DNA of 64,000 bases from Hohaiivirga sp031546825 (lineage in GTDB: Bacteria; Pseudomonadota; Alphaproteobacteria; Rhizobiales; Beijerinckiaceae), in NCBI GenBank assembly GCA_031546825.1, contig JAVBJU010000005.1:92658-156657 (forward strand), given 5' to 3'. Of the stretch, positions 41,471-50,902 are shown in pieces. A program made the translations under genes and the position numbers. The notes beneath the pieces were generated by a model that worked only from the letters and a program-made list of their open reading frames with translations, made no database searches and had not been told where the DNA came from. Position 1 is the stretch's first letter, and every line of letters begins with the position of its first letter.

Positions 41471-42700
41471 TTAGCCCTTCCGCTCAAGCAGGTCGATGTA
41501 GACGGCAAGTGTGTCCGTTACCATGCGCTCAAGGGAGAAATGTGTCTCGACATGGGCGCGGGCGCGGGCAATGAATGCTGCGCGCGCGCTGGCACCAAGC
41601 GACAGCGCTTCACCAATGGCCATGGCCAGTGCATTGGCATCATCGGGCGGAATGCGCCAACCCGTTTGCTCGGCGGCATCCACATGCGGGGGAGCCAGCA
41701 CCGTTTCCGGCACGGCACCAAGATCGGAGACCACCACCGGAGTTCCCATCGCCTGCGCCTCAACGGCTGAGCGGCCAAAAGCCTCAGGCTCGGTTGATGG
41801 CACGGCGACCACCGCTGCCGCCAGAAAGGCTGCGGGCATGTCGGTGCAGTGGCCCACGCGGCGCACCACGCCGGAAAGCCCGAGGCTGGCGATCTGCTCG
41901 TCCAGTTCCTTCACATAAGAATCACGCCCCTGCGGGTCTCCGGCCAGCACAAAGGCCGCGTCACGAAAACCAGCGGCACGCAGCTTGACCGCCGCCTCTA
42001 TCAGAACCTTATGGCCCTTCCAGCCGCTCAGACGTGCGGCCAGCAACACAATGCGTTCATGCGGGGCAACGCCCCATGATTTCCGTAAATTTTCGATGCG
42101 TTCGATGCCCACCGCACCAGCACTGAAGACGTTGAAGTCGGTGCCGCGATGGATAACGACGATGCGCTCCTCCGCCTGCGGTTGCACCGAGCGGATCAGG
42201 TCCGCCGTGTAGTGAGAATTGGCGATCACCCGATCACCGCGCGTCATCACGGAATTGTAGAGCTGCTTGATCGCCGAACGCCCGGCATAGGAGCCGTGAT
42301 AGGTGGTCACAAATGGCAGCTTGAGTTTTCGCGCGGCTCCAAGCGACACCCAGGCGGGTGCGCGCGAACGGGCATGGATGAGATCAACGCGCTCGTTCTG
42401 ACAGATGCGGGCGAGCTTACGCACATTGAGCAGCATCGAGAACGGGTTTTTCGTGGCGGCAGGAAAGGGTATCCATACGCCACCCTTGGCCTGTAACTCA
42501 CCCACCAGCCGCCCGCCCTCGGTCGCAACCAGCGCACGCACGCCAGCATGTGCGAGGCCTTCGGCGATATCGACCGCCGTGCGTTCGGCACCGCCCGCTT
42601 CAAGCTCGGGAATGACTTGCAAAATCGTATGCCCGGCCAATGGATGGGGCGGCCTCCGCGCCGAAACCAGCCCTCTGGGCGCTCGTACGGGTTGTCTCAC
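41471..42700 (-). CDS. Glycosyltransferase family 4
   Basis: 409-residue GT-B glycosyltransferase. N-terminal acceptor half has VIPELEAGGAERTAVD and DLIHARSRAPAW; the C-terminal donor half has the retaining GT4 motif STEPEAFGRSAVEAQAMG (E-x7-E). Such enzymes in this group build LPS core or other surface glycans with nucleotide-sugar donors. GTG 42700 is the likely start. It lies 100 bases after infC in the same direction and diverges from the hydrolase gene. Acceptor and sugar are not predictable. Confidence 0.9.
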   Translation of the reverse strand: MRQPVRAPRGLVSARRPPHPLAGHTILQVIPELEAGGAERTAVDIAEGLAHAGVRALVATEGGRLVGELQAKGGVWIPFPAATKNPFSMLLNVRKLARICQNERVDLIHARSRAPAWVSLGAARKLKLPFVTTYHGSYAGRSAIKQLYNSVMTRGDRVIANSHYTADLIRSVQPQAEERIVVIHRGTDFNVFSAGAVGIERIENLRKSWGVAPHERIVLLAARLSGWKGHKVLIEAAVKLRAAGFRDAAFVLAGDPQGRDSYVKELDEQIASLGLSGVVRRVGHCTDMPAAFLAAAVVAVPSTEPEAFGRSAVEAQAMGTPVVVSDLGAVPETVLAPPHVDAAEQTGWRIPPDDANALAMAIGEALSLGASARAAFIARARAHVETHFSLERMVTDTLAVYIDLLERKG

Positions 42701-42786
42701 AAAAACACTCCTCTTCGGCGCGAATCAATACACGCCTCATGTAACATATTGAAAATGGCCCATGTGGAGTTTAGAACCAGTTAACC

Positions 42787-43644
42787 ATGACCCAATTCAT
42801 CACTATTGGCCAGAACGCCAGCCAACGCAGCATCGCCGTGGATATCCGCGCAGGCACCGGAACCCCAGTCGTCTGGCTCAGCGGCTTCTTGTCAGAAATG
42901 GCTTCGACCAAAGGCGAAGCCGTCGCCCAATGGGCCGCAGACAATAACCGCCCCTTGATCCGGCTCGATTATTCGGGCCATGGGCAAAGCGGTGGCGATT
43001 ATACCCGCCACACTATCTCCGAATGGCTTGAGGAAGCGCTTGCCGTCATCACCCGCTTTGCCAATGCACCGCCGGTGCTGGCGGGCTCGTCGATGGGGGG
43101 CTGGCTTGCGGTGCTCGCCACGCTGGCGCTGCGCCGCGAAGGTGCCGCCTGTGCCCCACGCGGCTTGGTACTGTTGGCCCCTGCAATCGACTTCACCGAA
43201 CGCCTCGTCTGGGGCAGAATGCCGGAACCGGCGCGGCACGTGCTCATGGAAACCGGGCAATTCATCGTGCCCTCAAGCTACGCAGAGCGCCCTTATCATT
43301 TCACACGCACTTTCATCGAAGACGGGCGTTCGCACTGCGTGATGGGCCGCGACCTCACCCTGGGCTGCCCCGTGCATATCCTCTATGGCATGGAGGATGC
43401 CGACGTCCCCTTTGACCTGGTACGCGATTTCTCGGGACAACTCGCCCACGATCCGGTCACTTTCACCACCATTCCCGATGGCGACCATCGCCTGTCACGG
43501 GAAAGTGATATTGCGATGCTGACACGCGCCATCGGCGCGCTGTCATCACTGCAGCGTCACGGTCGAAAGGTCGTTTTCCCAGGCATTGGCAATGGCGGTG
43601 CTTTCCGAATCGGCCAGCATGATCGGCTGACCACTGGCGGATAG
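42787..43644 (+). CDS. Alpha/beta hydrolase, ABHD10-like thioesterase family
   Basis: 285-residue alpha/beta-hydrolase with nucleophile elbow GSSMGG, the preceding DYSGHGQSGG loop, acid in MEDADVPFD and the catalytic His in PDGDHRLS. The pattern resembles the ABHD10 acyl-protein thioesterase family, common in alphaproteobacteria. The fold is complete by about residue 255; the last 30 residues (RHGRKVVFPGIGNGG and onwards) have no family counterpart and are encoded opposite the DUF1150 gene, which it overlaps by 99 bases. A lost stop codon would explain this. Confidence 0.87.
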   Translation: MTQFITIGQNASQRSIAVDIRAGTGTPVVWLSGFLSEMASTKGEAVAQWAADNNRPLIRLDYSGHGQSGGDYTRHTISEWLEEALAVITRFANAPPVLAGSSMGGWLAVLATLALRREGAACAPRGLVLLAPAIDFTERLVWGRMPEPARHVLMETGQFIVPSSYAERPYHFTRTFIEDGRSHCVMGRDLTLGCPVHILYGMEDADVPFDLVRDFSGQLAHDPVTFTTIPDGDHRLSRESDIAMLTRAIGALSSLQRHGRKVVFPGIGNGGAFRIGQHDRLTTGG

Positions 43645-43803
43645 AAGCGCAAAGAGCTTCATGCCCGGTTGCAAGGCCTCGATCTCAGGGAACACTCGCG
43701 CCACATCTTCCGATCGCATGGGTTTCACATAAGCAACCGCACCTTCGCCGAGTGCTGCAAATTCGTTGGCATTCAGGGCTTTAAATTCGATCTGTTTCAT
43801 CAT
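43546..43803 (-). CDS. DUF1150 family protein
   Basis: About 85 residues of the DUF1150 family, a small alphaproteobacterial family typically found beside a small heat-shock protein, as here. The conserved part is ALGEGAVAYVKPMRSEDV and HL-like tail ADSESTAIANAWEN. GAGG before the tandem ATGs (43803, 43800) sets the start rather than the longer frame to 43839. It follows hsp20 by 32 bases and is likely co-transcribed. Function unknown; the pairing suggests a role in stress protein handling. Confidence 0.88.
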   Translation of the reverse strand: MMKQIEFKALNANEFAALGEGAVAYVKPMRSEDVARVFPEIEALQPGMKLFALLSASGQPIMLADSESTAIANAWENDLSTVTLQ

Positions 43804-43835
43804 AACACCTCGTCGGTCGTTTCCCGATGCCTTGT

Positions 43836-44264
43836 TCAATCGTGGGAGACAATGGCGATGCTGCGGACGATCCGCTGCAACTCCGGCCGCACCAGATCAA
43901 TGGACAGCAACCCATTGACGAGATCGGCTCCCATGACTTCCATTCCTTCCGCCAGCAGGAACGTCCGTTGGAACTGGCGCGCGGCGATGCCGCGATGGAT
44001 GAAATGGCGGGTCTTGTCTTCACTTTGACGTCCGCGAATGACGAGTTGGTTTTCTTCCAGCGTCACTTCAAGTTGATCGCGCGTGAACCCGGCCACCGCA
44101 ACCGTAATGCGCAGGCGCTCTGGTTCATCGTCGTTTTTTTCCAACCGCTCGATATTGTACGGCGGATACCCATCCCCACCCGATTTCGCAACGCGGTCGA
44201 GCGCCTGCTCGATGGCGTCGAAGCCGAGAAGGAAAGGATGCGCAAAAGGCGACTGTCGTGTCAT
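43836..44264 (-). CDS. Small heat-shock protein, Hsp20 (IbpA-like)
   Basis: 142-residue ATP-independent holdase. Short N-terminal arm (PFLLGFDAIEQALDRV), alpha-crystallin domain about 35-125 starting YPPYNIERL and with VAGFTRDQLEVTLEEN and the strand-9 element NGLLSIDL. The frame is open upstream to 44357 but MTRQSPF at 44264 fits the IbpA-type start. It is followed by DUF1150, the conserved partner. Heat-shock control is expected from the family; no sigma-32 promoter was located with confidence. Confidence 0.93.
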   Translation of the reverse strand: MTRQSPFAHPFLLGFDAIEQALDRVAKSGGDGYPPYNIERLEKNDDEPERLRITVAVAGFTRDQLEVTLEENQLVIRGRQSEDKTRHFIHRGIAARQFQRTFLLAEGMEVMGADLVNGLLSIDLVRPELQRIVRSIAIVSHD

Positions 44265-44379
44265 AGCGAAGCCCATAATGCCAAGGCACTTCGTGTTCGG
44301 GCCCGCACCATGCAGCACCCGTGAGCGAGCAGTTTGGCCACTGCCCACACCACCCATATGGGATGTGTTGCGCCATCCA

Positions 44380-46095
44380 TCAAGACTGTTGTGCGGCGGG
44401 TTCTATTTTCCGTTCTTCGAGCGGGAAGGTGATCCGATATTCCGACTGCCCTCTCCCTGCCATCTGCAGGGTTCCGCCGATCTGCTCCACGAGACGGCCA
44501 ACGAGATTGAGGCCGAGCGTTTTCTTCTTCCCGTCCTGCTCAGGGATGCCGATGCCGTCGTCGGAAATAATCAAAATTCCAAACTCACCTTCAATACGTG
44601 CGCTGATCGCCACCTGGCCGCTACGCCCCTCGGGAAAAGCGTGTTTAAAGGCGTTGGCCAGCAATTCGACCGAAATGAAGGCCAGCGGAATTGCTGAATC
44701 AATCGGCACCGGCATGGCCTGAACCTCAAGACGCGTGCGGATGCCCCGCGCTGCGGCACCAAAGCTCTCGGAAATCTCGGCAACAATGCTGGAAAGATAT
44801 TCCTTGAAATCGATAGAAGCGAGATCTGGCGAATTGTAGAGCAAGGTATGCACCCGCGCCATCGCACCGATGCGTCGCACGGCAGCGTCGAAAGGCCCCT
44901 GCTGGTCCCGACTCAGGTTCCGCGCACCCAGCCGCATGAGGCTCTGGATGATTTGAAGGTTGTTCTTCACCCGGTGGTAAATTTCCCGCAGCAACACCTC
45001 GCGCTCGGAAGCCGCCTTGCTTTGCTTGTTCAAGGCATCATGCGTGGTCGTCAGAAGCCGGGATTGAAGGTCGGAAAGCGCCCGAGACGCGGTCATGCGT
45101 TCGATGCTGACCCTGCGCAGCAACATGTTGTAGAGGATCATGATGGTGAGAACGGCAAGCAGAATAAGGCACAAGCCGGTAATGGCGAACAATGCCCATC
45201 GTGATTGCAGCGCTAGGGCATCAACATTATCAGCGCCGGTCGCAGTGATGACAGCCCAGCCCGTCAATGCCGAACGGCTGAACGAGGCAAAACTCATATT
45301 GCCGGTCATCGTCCGCCCCGAGAAACTGCCAACCATCTGGGTGGGGAATCGGTCACGCACTCTGAAATCTTCAGCTGCCAATTGGCCGCGAAAACTCAAA
45401 TCGCGATTGGTGCGGGCAATCAGAACATCATCCTGATTGAGAATACCGACATCATAGAAGGGGGCTGCAGCCGTCAGCACCATGCGTTGAATGGTGGAAT
45501 ATGCCAGAACGACGGACAGCACATGACGCACCTCGCCGCTCTTCACAATCGGGACGAAAATATGGATTCCATAATTGGCATTGTTCACGTCACCGGTAAC
45601 GACGCAGGTGCATAAATTCGGACGTCTGGTTTCCGCGGTTTGGCGTACAGCGCGCGCAATATCAGACGCAATCGCTCCCGGGCTCGTGCCGTTGGTATCC
45701 TCGATCAACTCACCATTGGCGTTATAAAGGGCCATAACCTTCCAGCGCACGACGTGCCCTTTCAGGGTCATCAGCGTATTGCGCGTGGTGGCCACATCAT
45801 CATGCCCGAGCTGTAAGGTCGAGCCGATGGCCTCAACAATTTCGTATTCTTCCTGAAGCCAGGAATCGACGTCGTTCATGACCTGGACGGAGCGCACCAC
45901 GAGAAAGCTCGCGACCTCCCTGCGGCTCTCCGAAATCGACATCCACAGCCAGATGCCCGCCGCAATCACCAGTGGAACCACGGCAACGAATATGCAGATG
46001 GCACCGATGTAAAACTTGCGCAGCCGCCTGCCATTGTCCAGCAACAGGACATCGGCGGCGGCTTCCTGGGTCGGCTGTCCATTGGGCTGGTTCAT
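44380..46095 (-). CDS. Membrane sensor histidine kinase, HisKA_2/HWE type
   Basis: About 571 residues: cytosolic start, helix 1 (about 27-52, FYIGAICIFVAVVPLVIA), a periplasmic sensing domain of about 240 residues of the Cache kind (GIHIFVPIVKSGEVRHVLSV), helix 2 (about 305-328), then a HisKA_2 dimerisation box with phospho-acceptor His in REIYHRVKNNLQIIQSL and an ATPase domain with ELLANAFKHAFP and DDGIGIPEQ. This class often serves the general stress response (PhyR-NepR) in alphaproteobacteria. No response regulator is adjacent, so it is an orphan. ATG 46095 is preferred to GTG 46113. Confidence 0.9.
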   Translation of the reverse strand: MNQPNGQPTQEAAADVLLLDNGRRLRKFYIGAICIFVAVVPLVIAAGIWLWMSISESRREVASFLVVRSVQVMNDVDSWLQEEYEIVEAIGSTLQLGHDDVATTRNTLMTLKGHVVRWKVMALYNANGELIEDTNGTSPGAIASDIARAVRQTAETRRPNLCTCVVTGDVNNANYGIHIFVPIVKSGEVRHVLSVVLAYSTIQRMVLTAAAPFYDVGILNQDDVLIARTNRDLSFRGQLAAEDFRVRDRFPTQMVGSFSGRTMTGNMSFASFSRSALTGWAVITATGADNVDALALQSRWALFAITGLCLILLAVLTIMILYNMLLRRVSIERMTASRALSDLQSRLLTTTHDALNKQSKAASEREVLLREIYHRVKNNLQIIQSLMRLGARNLSRDQQGPFDAAVRRIGAMARVHTLLYNSPDLASIDFKEYLSSIVAEISESFGAAARGIRTRLEVQAMPVPIDSAIPLAFISVELLANAFKHAFPEGRSGQVAISARIEGEFGILIISDDGIGIPEQDGKKKTLGLNLVGRLVEQIGGTLQMAGRGQSEYRITFPLEERKIEPAAQQS

Positions 46096-46135
46096 CGGCA
46101 ATCCGTATTCCACAGATGTATTAAGACCAGCATCG

Positions 46136-47527
46136 TCACGGACGCTCGCGCCAGAACTTCACCTGTTCGAGCACCCGCTCCGGGGCAGTTCCGCCGAAGC
46201 TGGTGCGGGAATGCACCGATGCCTGAACGGTCAAGACATCATACACAGCCTCGGTGATGCGCGCGTCCGCGCTCTGCATCACGGCGAGCGGCAGCTCGGC
46301 CAATTCACAAGCCCGCTTCTCGGCCTCTGCCACCAGATGCCCGGTGACATGGTGAGCATCGCGGAACGGAATGCCCGCTTCCCGCACCAGCCAGTCGGCG
46401 AGGTCGGTTGCAGTTGCAAAGCCCGCGCCTGCGGCGGCGGCCATGCGCTCCGGCACTGGCTCCAGATCCTGCACCATGCCGGTCATGGCGGCGAGCACGA
46501 TCTCCAGCGAATCCGCGGCGTCGAATACCCGCTCCTTATCTTCCTGCATATCCTTGGAATAGGCGAGCGGAAGACCCTTCATGGTGGTGAGCAGCGCGAT
46601 CAACGAGCCGAACATCCGGCCCGTCTTGCCACGAACCAGTTCCGCCGCGTCGGGGTTACGTTTCTGCGGCATGATCGAGGATCCCGTGGTCCAGCGATCC
46701 GGCAACCGTACGAAATTGAACTGCGGCGTCATCCAGAGAATGATTTCTTCGGCAAACCGAGACAAATGCATGGCACAAATGGCACCAAGCCCCATGAACT
46801 CAATGAGCGCATCACGATCTGAAACCGAATCAAGCGAATTGCGGGTCGGCCCGTCGAAACGGAGCGCGGCAGCGGTCATATGCCGATCAATGGGAAACGA
46901 CGTTCCGGCAAGGGCGCAGGCCCCAAGCGGTGATTCATTGAGGCGCTTGCGTGAATCGCGCACCCGCGACAGATCACGCCCGAACATCTCGACATAGGCC
47001 ATGAGGTGGTGACCGAATGTCACCGGTTGGGCGCTCTGCAGATGCGTAAAACCGGGCATCACCACGGCGGCGTGCTTTTCCGCCTTGTCAAGTAGTGCCG
47101 CGATCAGGGCCTTGATCTGACCTTCGGTGCGATCGTGGATTTCACGAATCCACAAACGGATATCGACAGCAACCTGATCATTGCGGCTGCGCGCCGTGTG
47201 CAGGCGCCCGGCGGCATCGCCGATGATCTCGCGCAGACGTCCTTCGATATTCATATGAATGTCTTCAAGCGCTTTCTTGAAGACGAAAGTGCCACCTTCG
47301 ATCTCTTTGCGCACATCGGCGAGACCGGAAAGGATACTGTCGCCATCCTCCCTCGAGACGATGCCTTGCGCGACCAGCATTCGGCAATGGGCCATGGACC
47401 CTTCAATATCCTGAAAAGCAATTCGCTTGTCGAAATCGATTGAAGCGTTGATGGCTTCCATCAGCGCGCTGGGCGATTGCGAGAAACGCCCTCCCCACAT
47501 GGCATTGGCAACGGGCTTTTCGGACAC
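46136..47527 (-). CDS. argH: Argininosuccinate lyase
   Basis: 463-residue tetrameric lyase giving arginine and fumarate from argininosuccinate. Seen: NAMWGGRFSQ at the N-terminus, HTARSRNDQVA, HLQSAQPVTFGHH and the fumarase-superfamily signature GSSIMPQKRNP. GTG 47527 (VSEKPVANAMWGG) with AAGGAAG upstream is the likely start; the frame runs on to 47584 without similarity. Other arg genes are not adjacent. It precedes the histidine kinase gene by 40 bases. Confidence 0.97.
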   Translation of the reverse strand: MSEKPVANAMWGGRFSQSPSALMEAINASIDFDKRIAFQDIEGSMAHCRMLVAQGIVSREDGDSILSGLADVRKEIEGGTFVFKKALEDIHMNIEGRLREIIGDAAGRLHTARSRNDQVAVDIRLWIREIHDRTEGQIKALIAALLDKAEKHAAVVMPGFTHLQSAQPVTFGHHLMAYVEMFGRDLSRVRDSRKRLNESPLGACALAGTSFPIDRHMTAAALRFDGPTRNSLDSVSDRDALIEFMGLGAICAMHLSRFAEEIILWMTPQFNFVRLPDRWTTGSSIMPQKRNPDAAELVRGKTGRMFGSLIALLTTMKGLPLAYSKDMQEDKERVFDAADSLEIVLAAMTGMVQDLEPVPERMAAAAGAGFATATDLADWLVREAGIPFRDAHHVTGHLVAEAEKRACELAELPLAVMQSADARITEAVYDVLTVQASVHSRTSFGGTAPERVLEQVKFWRERP

Positions 47528-47634
47528 GGCTCTTCTTCCTTCAATGAATGACAGGGCGGGCATTGTTGTCAAAATGCCCGCCATGGGATGCTATTAGAAA
47601 CTGGCAAGGCCCCCGCCTTGCTGTGCACAACCGA

Positions 47635-48537
47635 TCAGGCTGCGTCTTTTTTCTCCGGGAACTCGGCTTGAGCTGCGGCAATGGCTTCCAGGGTTGGCAG
47701 GCTGTGCTCGTTGCCGAGGTGCTGGATGGAATGCGTTGAGGCACCGCGTGCGAAGACGAAATGCTCTTTCCAGCTCCAGGTGGGATGCGCCATGGCCGAA
47801 TAGACATAGGAGCCGTGGAAAATATCACCCGCGCCATTGGTGTCGACGATGCGCGACAGCGGAACATCAAGCGCTGGCAACAATTGACTGTGGCCAGCTT
47901 CGTCATACCAGACAGTACCGCGCTCACCCAGCGTCACCGCACCGATCTTGCAGCCGCGCGACTTGAGATATTCGAGCATTTCTGGCGGCGTCAAATTCAT
48001 CTGCTCGCACAGGCGTTCTGCCACCACGGCGACGTCCACGAATTCCAGAAGCTCATGGGTATTGGAGCGCAGCCCGCCGCCATCAAGGGATGTCAGAATG
48101 CCGAGGTCCCGACATGCCTTGGCGTAATGGATCGCTGCATCGGGCTGGTGACCATCAAGGTGTAGCGCGTGGCATTCCCCGAGATTGAGCGGCGGATAGG
48201 GATGCAGATAATCATCATCGCGGCAGCGGACGATGGCGCGGCGATTGCCTTTGGGCATGATGAAGGACAGGGAGGATTCACGCACTTTACGTTGATGCAC
48301 GGTAATGCCGTATTTCGACGCCATGTCGATGAACATGCGTCCCAACCAGTCATCGGCGATCGCCGCCAGCAGGTCTGGAACCTCACCAAGTTTGGCGCAG
48401 CAGAAAGCTGCCGTGACAGCGTTACCACCGAAAGAGATCGAATAATCGTTGGCGACGGCCTTTTCATCACCGGTCGGGATCACATCCGTCAGGAAGGTAA
48501 CATCGATATAGGCCTGCCCGATAAACAATGCTTTCAT
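47635..48537 (-). CDS. PfkB family carbohydrate kinase
   Basis: 300-residue ribokinase-like enzyme. N-terminal glycine motif ISFGGNAVTAA and the C-terminal signature DTNGAGDIFHGSYVY with the catalytic Asp are present; the central ATP part is GAVTLGERGTVWYD. It phosphorylates a sugar or nucleoside; the family relative in Brucellaceae is annotated only as sugar kinase. Single gene with repeat copy C in the upstream gap. Substrate unknown. Confidence 0.9.
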   Translation of the reverse strand: MKALFIGQAYIDVTFLTDVIPTGDEKAVANDYSISFGGNAVTAAFCCAKLGEVPDLLAAIADDWLGRMFIDMASKYGITVHQRKVRESSLSFIMPKGNRRAIVRCRDDDYLHPYPPLNLGECHALHLDGHQPDAAIHYAKACRDLGILTSLDGGGLRSNTHELLEFVDVAVVAERLCEQMNLTPPEMLEYLKSRGCKIGAVTLGERGTVWYDEAGHSQLLPALDVPLSRIVDTNGAGDIFHGSYVYSAMAHPTWSWKEHFVFARGASTHSIQHLGNEHSLPTLEAIAAAQAEFPEKKDAA

Positions 48538-48622
48538 GTAGCCTCCATTTTCGTCTCGATGACGACCATACGGTTATATCTCGCTCCGTTCGGGTGTTTC
48601 CACCACCACGAGACGCAGTAAC

Positions 48623-48674
48623 TAGAGTGAAGCGCGTTTAACCGGCGACCCACTTAAAAACGCGCGTTACTCTA
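48623..48674. repeat. 52-bp internally deleted copy of the 103-bp repeat (copy C)
   Basis: Starts TAGAGTGAAGCGCGTTTAAC and ends CGCGTTACTCTA, the two ends of the 103-bp element joined. The missing 51 bases are exactly the segment between the two GCGTTTAAC direct repeats of copy B. The result is a shorter near-palindrome. Confidence 0.75.
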
Positions 48675-48772
48675 AACAGCAAGTTTAATGAAAACGCGCT
48701 GTTTGCAAAGCGAAACTTACGTGAACAGCACAATACGGCGGCAGGATGTCCCTGACAAATTTCTTCCCGCCC

Positions 48773-49810
48773 TCATGATTGCGCCAGAGCCGCGGCAAGA
48801 AGCGGCCATGAGCGATCAAAGCGATAATCGAGCGAGGAGTGATTGTCCGCAAATTCCTCATGAATATGAGGAATGGCATACTGCTCCAGTTCGCGTTTAA
48901 GGATGCGTGCGCCATAGAGCAAATTGTATTGGTCCGCAGTGCCGCAATCAATGAACAGACATTTCAACTGGCTCAACCGCTCGGAATATCGGGGCTCCGT
49001 TATCATGCGCAGCGGATCCCAGCGCAGCCAGTTTTCCCAGCGTTCCGGAATCAATTCGCAGGTATCGGTGGTCACCGGCAAACGGATGCCGCAAAAATTC
49101 TCAGGATCGGGATCAAAAGAGGCGCATTGCGCCAGCATCATCATCGCGCCCCAATCCGAGCCTGAGGCCTTCGGCCCCTCTTCGAAGCGATTGATGAATG
49201 CTTCGATGGAAAAGTCGTATTTTTCGAGCGTCCGCAGTGTGTTGCAGAATTCGGTGCGGTACATCAGCGGAAAATCCATGTCTCCCGAATGACAGGCGAC
49301 CGCAGACCACACATTCCCGCCCTGGCGCATACCATGCACCAGCGCACCGTAGCCGCCGGAGGAACGCCCGAACAATCCCCGCCGCCCCAGACCGCCGCAC
49401 CCGAAAGTGCCTTCAACGGCGGGCAACATGTCCTCAATCAGAAAGCGCTCCCAATTTCCCATGGCGATGCTATCGACAAACTGGTTACCGCCAAGCCGCG
49501 TGAAAGTGTCGGGAAAAGCCATCGCCACCGGCACCATCGCCCCGGTTCCGATCAGGCGGTCAAGGCGTTCTGGCAGGGTCTCGCCGTAATTGCGCCAACC
49601 CACATGCGCCAACGCCGACGAGGTGAAGCCTGCGAGATCGACCAGCAACGGCAGCGGACCGCCCTGATAGCCATGGGGAAGATAGACATCCACCCGCCGA
49701 AAGGTTTCGTCGCCCAGCAGATTACCCGTGAGCGCCCTGCCCTCAACCGTGATGCTGTGCAATGTCCCTTGGGGCACTGTTTGCGATCCCCGTTTTTTCA
49801 TAACGCCCAT
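48773..49810 (-). CDS. Putative esterase (Esterase D/enterochelin-esterase-like fold)
   Basis: 345-residue alpha/beta-hydrolase of the putative esterase family. The strand-loop RRVDVYLPHGY and PLPLLVDLAGF precede the nucleophile elbow GRSSGGYGA; a late His in DNHSSLDYR completes a plausible triad with Asp in FIDCGTADQ. There is no export signal, so it is probably cytosolic. ATG 49810 is the start. Neighbours give no substrate hint: a kinase gene downstream and a divergent L,D-transpeptidase. Confidence 0.87.
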   Translation of the reverse strand: MGVMKKRGSQTVPQGTLHSITVEGRALTGNLLGDETFRRVDVYLPHGYQGGPLPLLVDLAGFTSSALAHVGWRNYGETLPERLDRLIGTGAMVPVAMAFPDTFTRLGGNQFVDSIAMGNWERFLIEDMLPAVEGTFGCGGLGRRGLFGRSSGGYGALVHGMRQGGNVWSAVACHSGDMDFPLMYRTEFCNTLRTLEKYDFSIEAFINRFEEGPKASGSDWGAMMMLAQCASFDPDPENFCGIRLPVTTDTCELIPERWENWLRWDPLRMITEPRYSERLSQLKCLFIDCGTADQYNLLYGARILKRELEQYAIPHIHEEFADNHSSLDYRFDRSWPLLAAALAQS

Positions 49811-50047
49811 CCTTCATCGCGCCTAAAAGCTATTACCCATTGACCATGGGCGATCGCCATGGACAAGCGCTCACGCGCTATCTTGCTGCAGGAGCCGATT
49901 TAATATATGACTACTTACCATGTTCGCATTTGCTTGAACGGAATAATAACGAAAATAGCAAACGATGGGACACTGCGTTTCTGGCCGGTATGGACGCCTT
50001 GCAACCATCTCCAGCGAAACAAAATTAAAAATGGAGCTTTTTTCGGT

Positions 50048-50686
50048 ATGAAATTATTTTTGACCCGCATGGGACATTTTGTTTGTGGCAGCTTGCTGGC
50101 GCTTTCCCTGGCGGCCTGTCAGTCAACTGACGGCAATCAGGCATCCGATGGCAGCCGTCCGATCAAAATGGACGCAACCCGCTATACCAGCGAAGCCTAT
50201 CAAGTCGATATTCTCAATCGCAGCGTGTTCGGTGCCCATCTGCAACCGGTTATCGTTGCCAACACTACAGGATTGCCGCCGGGCACCATTCTGGTCGATA
50301 CGTCGGCCAAACAGCTCTCCTATGTGCAGAGCGAAAACAGCGTGCGCCGCTACGGCATCGCGGTTGGCGCTTCCGGCCACGCCTGGAAGGGCGAAGCCTC
50401 CATTCAGCGCAAGGCCACCTGGCCCGCATGGTACCCTACCGACGACATGAAAAAGACCGCCCCCGGCATCCCTGCCCGCATCCCGTCAGGCGCCGATAAT
50501 CCGCTCGGAGCACGTGCGCTTTATCTTTATCAGAACGGCCGGGATACGTTGTTCCGCATTCACGGCACCACAGAGCCGCTTGCACTCGGTCAGGAAGTAT
50601 CGTCAGGGTGCATCCGCATGCTCAATGAAGATGTTATCGATTTATATGATCATGTACCGACGGGAACACGCGTTATAGTGCGGTAA
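50048..50686 (+). CDS. L,D-transpeptidase lipoprotein (YkuD domain)
   Basis: 212 residues. N-terminus ends in the lipobox LAAC (Cys near 21), so it is anchored to a membrane on the periplasmic side. The YkuD domain (about 75-212) starts GTILVDTSAKQLSYVQ and carries the active-site block RIHGTTEP to SSGCIRMLNED, with catalytic His, Cys and Arg. It forms 3-3 peptidoglycan cross-links or attaches outer-membrane proteins to the wall, as described in Brucella relatives. The open frame back to 49907 is ignored because the signal sequence begins at ATG 50048. Confidence 0.92.
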   Translation: MKLFLTRMGHFVCGSLLALSLAACQSTDGNQASDGSRPIKMDATRYTSEAYQVDILNRSVFGAHLQPVIVANTTGLPPGTILVDTSAKQLSYVQSENSVRRYGIAVGASGHAWKGEASIQRKATWPAWYPTDDMKKTAPGIPARIPSGADNPLGARALYLYQNGRDTLFRIHGTTEPLALGQEVSSGCIRMLNEDVIDLYDHVPTGTRVIVR

Positions 50687-50902
50687 AATCTATATTACGG
50701 TACAATATTTTTCGCTTTTGACATTAGACAGACATGGAAAACAAAGGGTTTTTCTCTGGTCTTCAAGTTCGAAAAATTAATAACGAGAATAAAAATCTAT
50801 TGTTCTGCGGTTCGGGGGATGATAGTTTTACACCAAGTATCGTTAAAATCAGCGATATTTATTCGAATCATAAGCAATTTTCTACCTAATGGGGTCCCCC
50901 TA

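Noticed and set aside
49840..50028. 62-residue frame upstream of the L,D-transpeptidase gene
   Set aside because: No family features or ribosome site; AT-rich leader region of the next gene.
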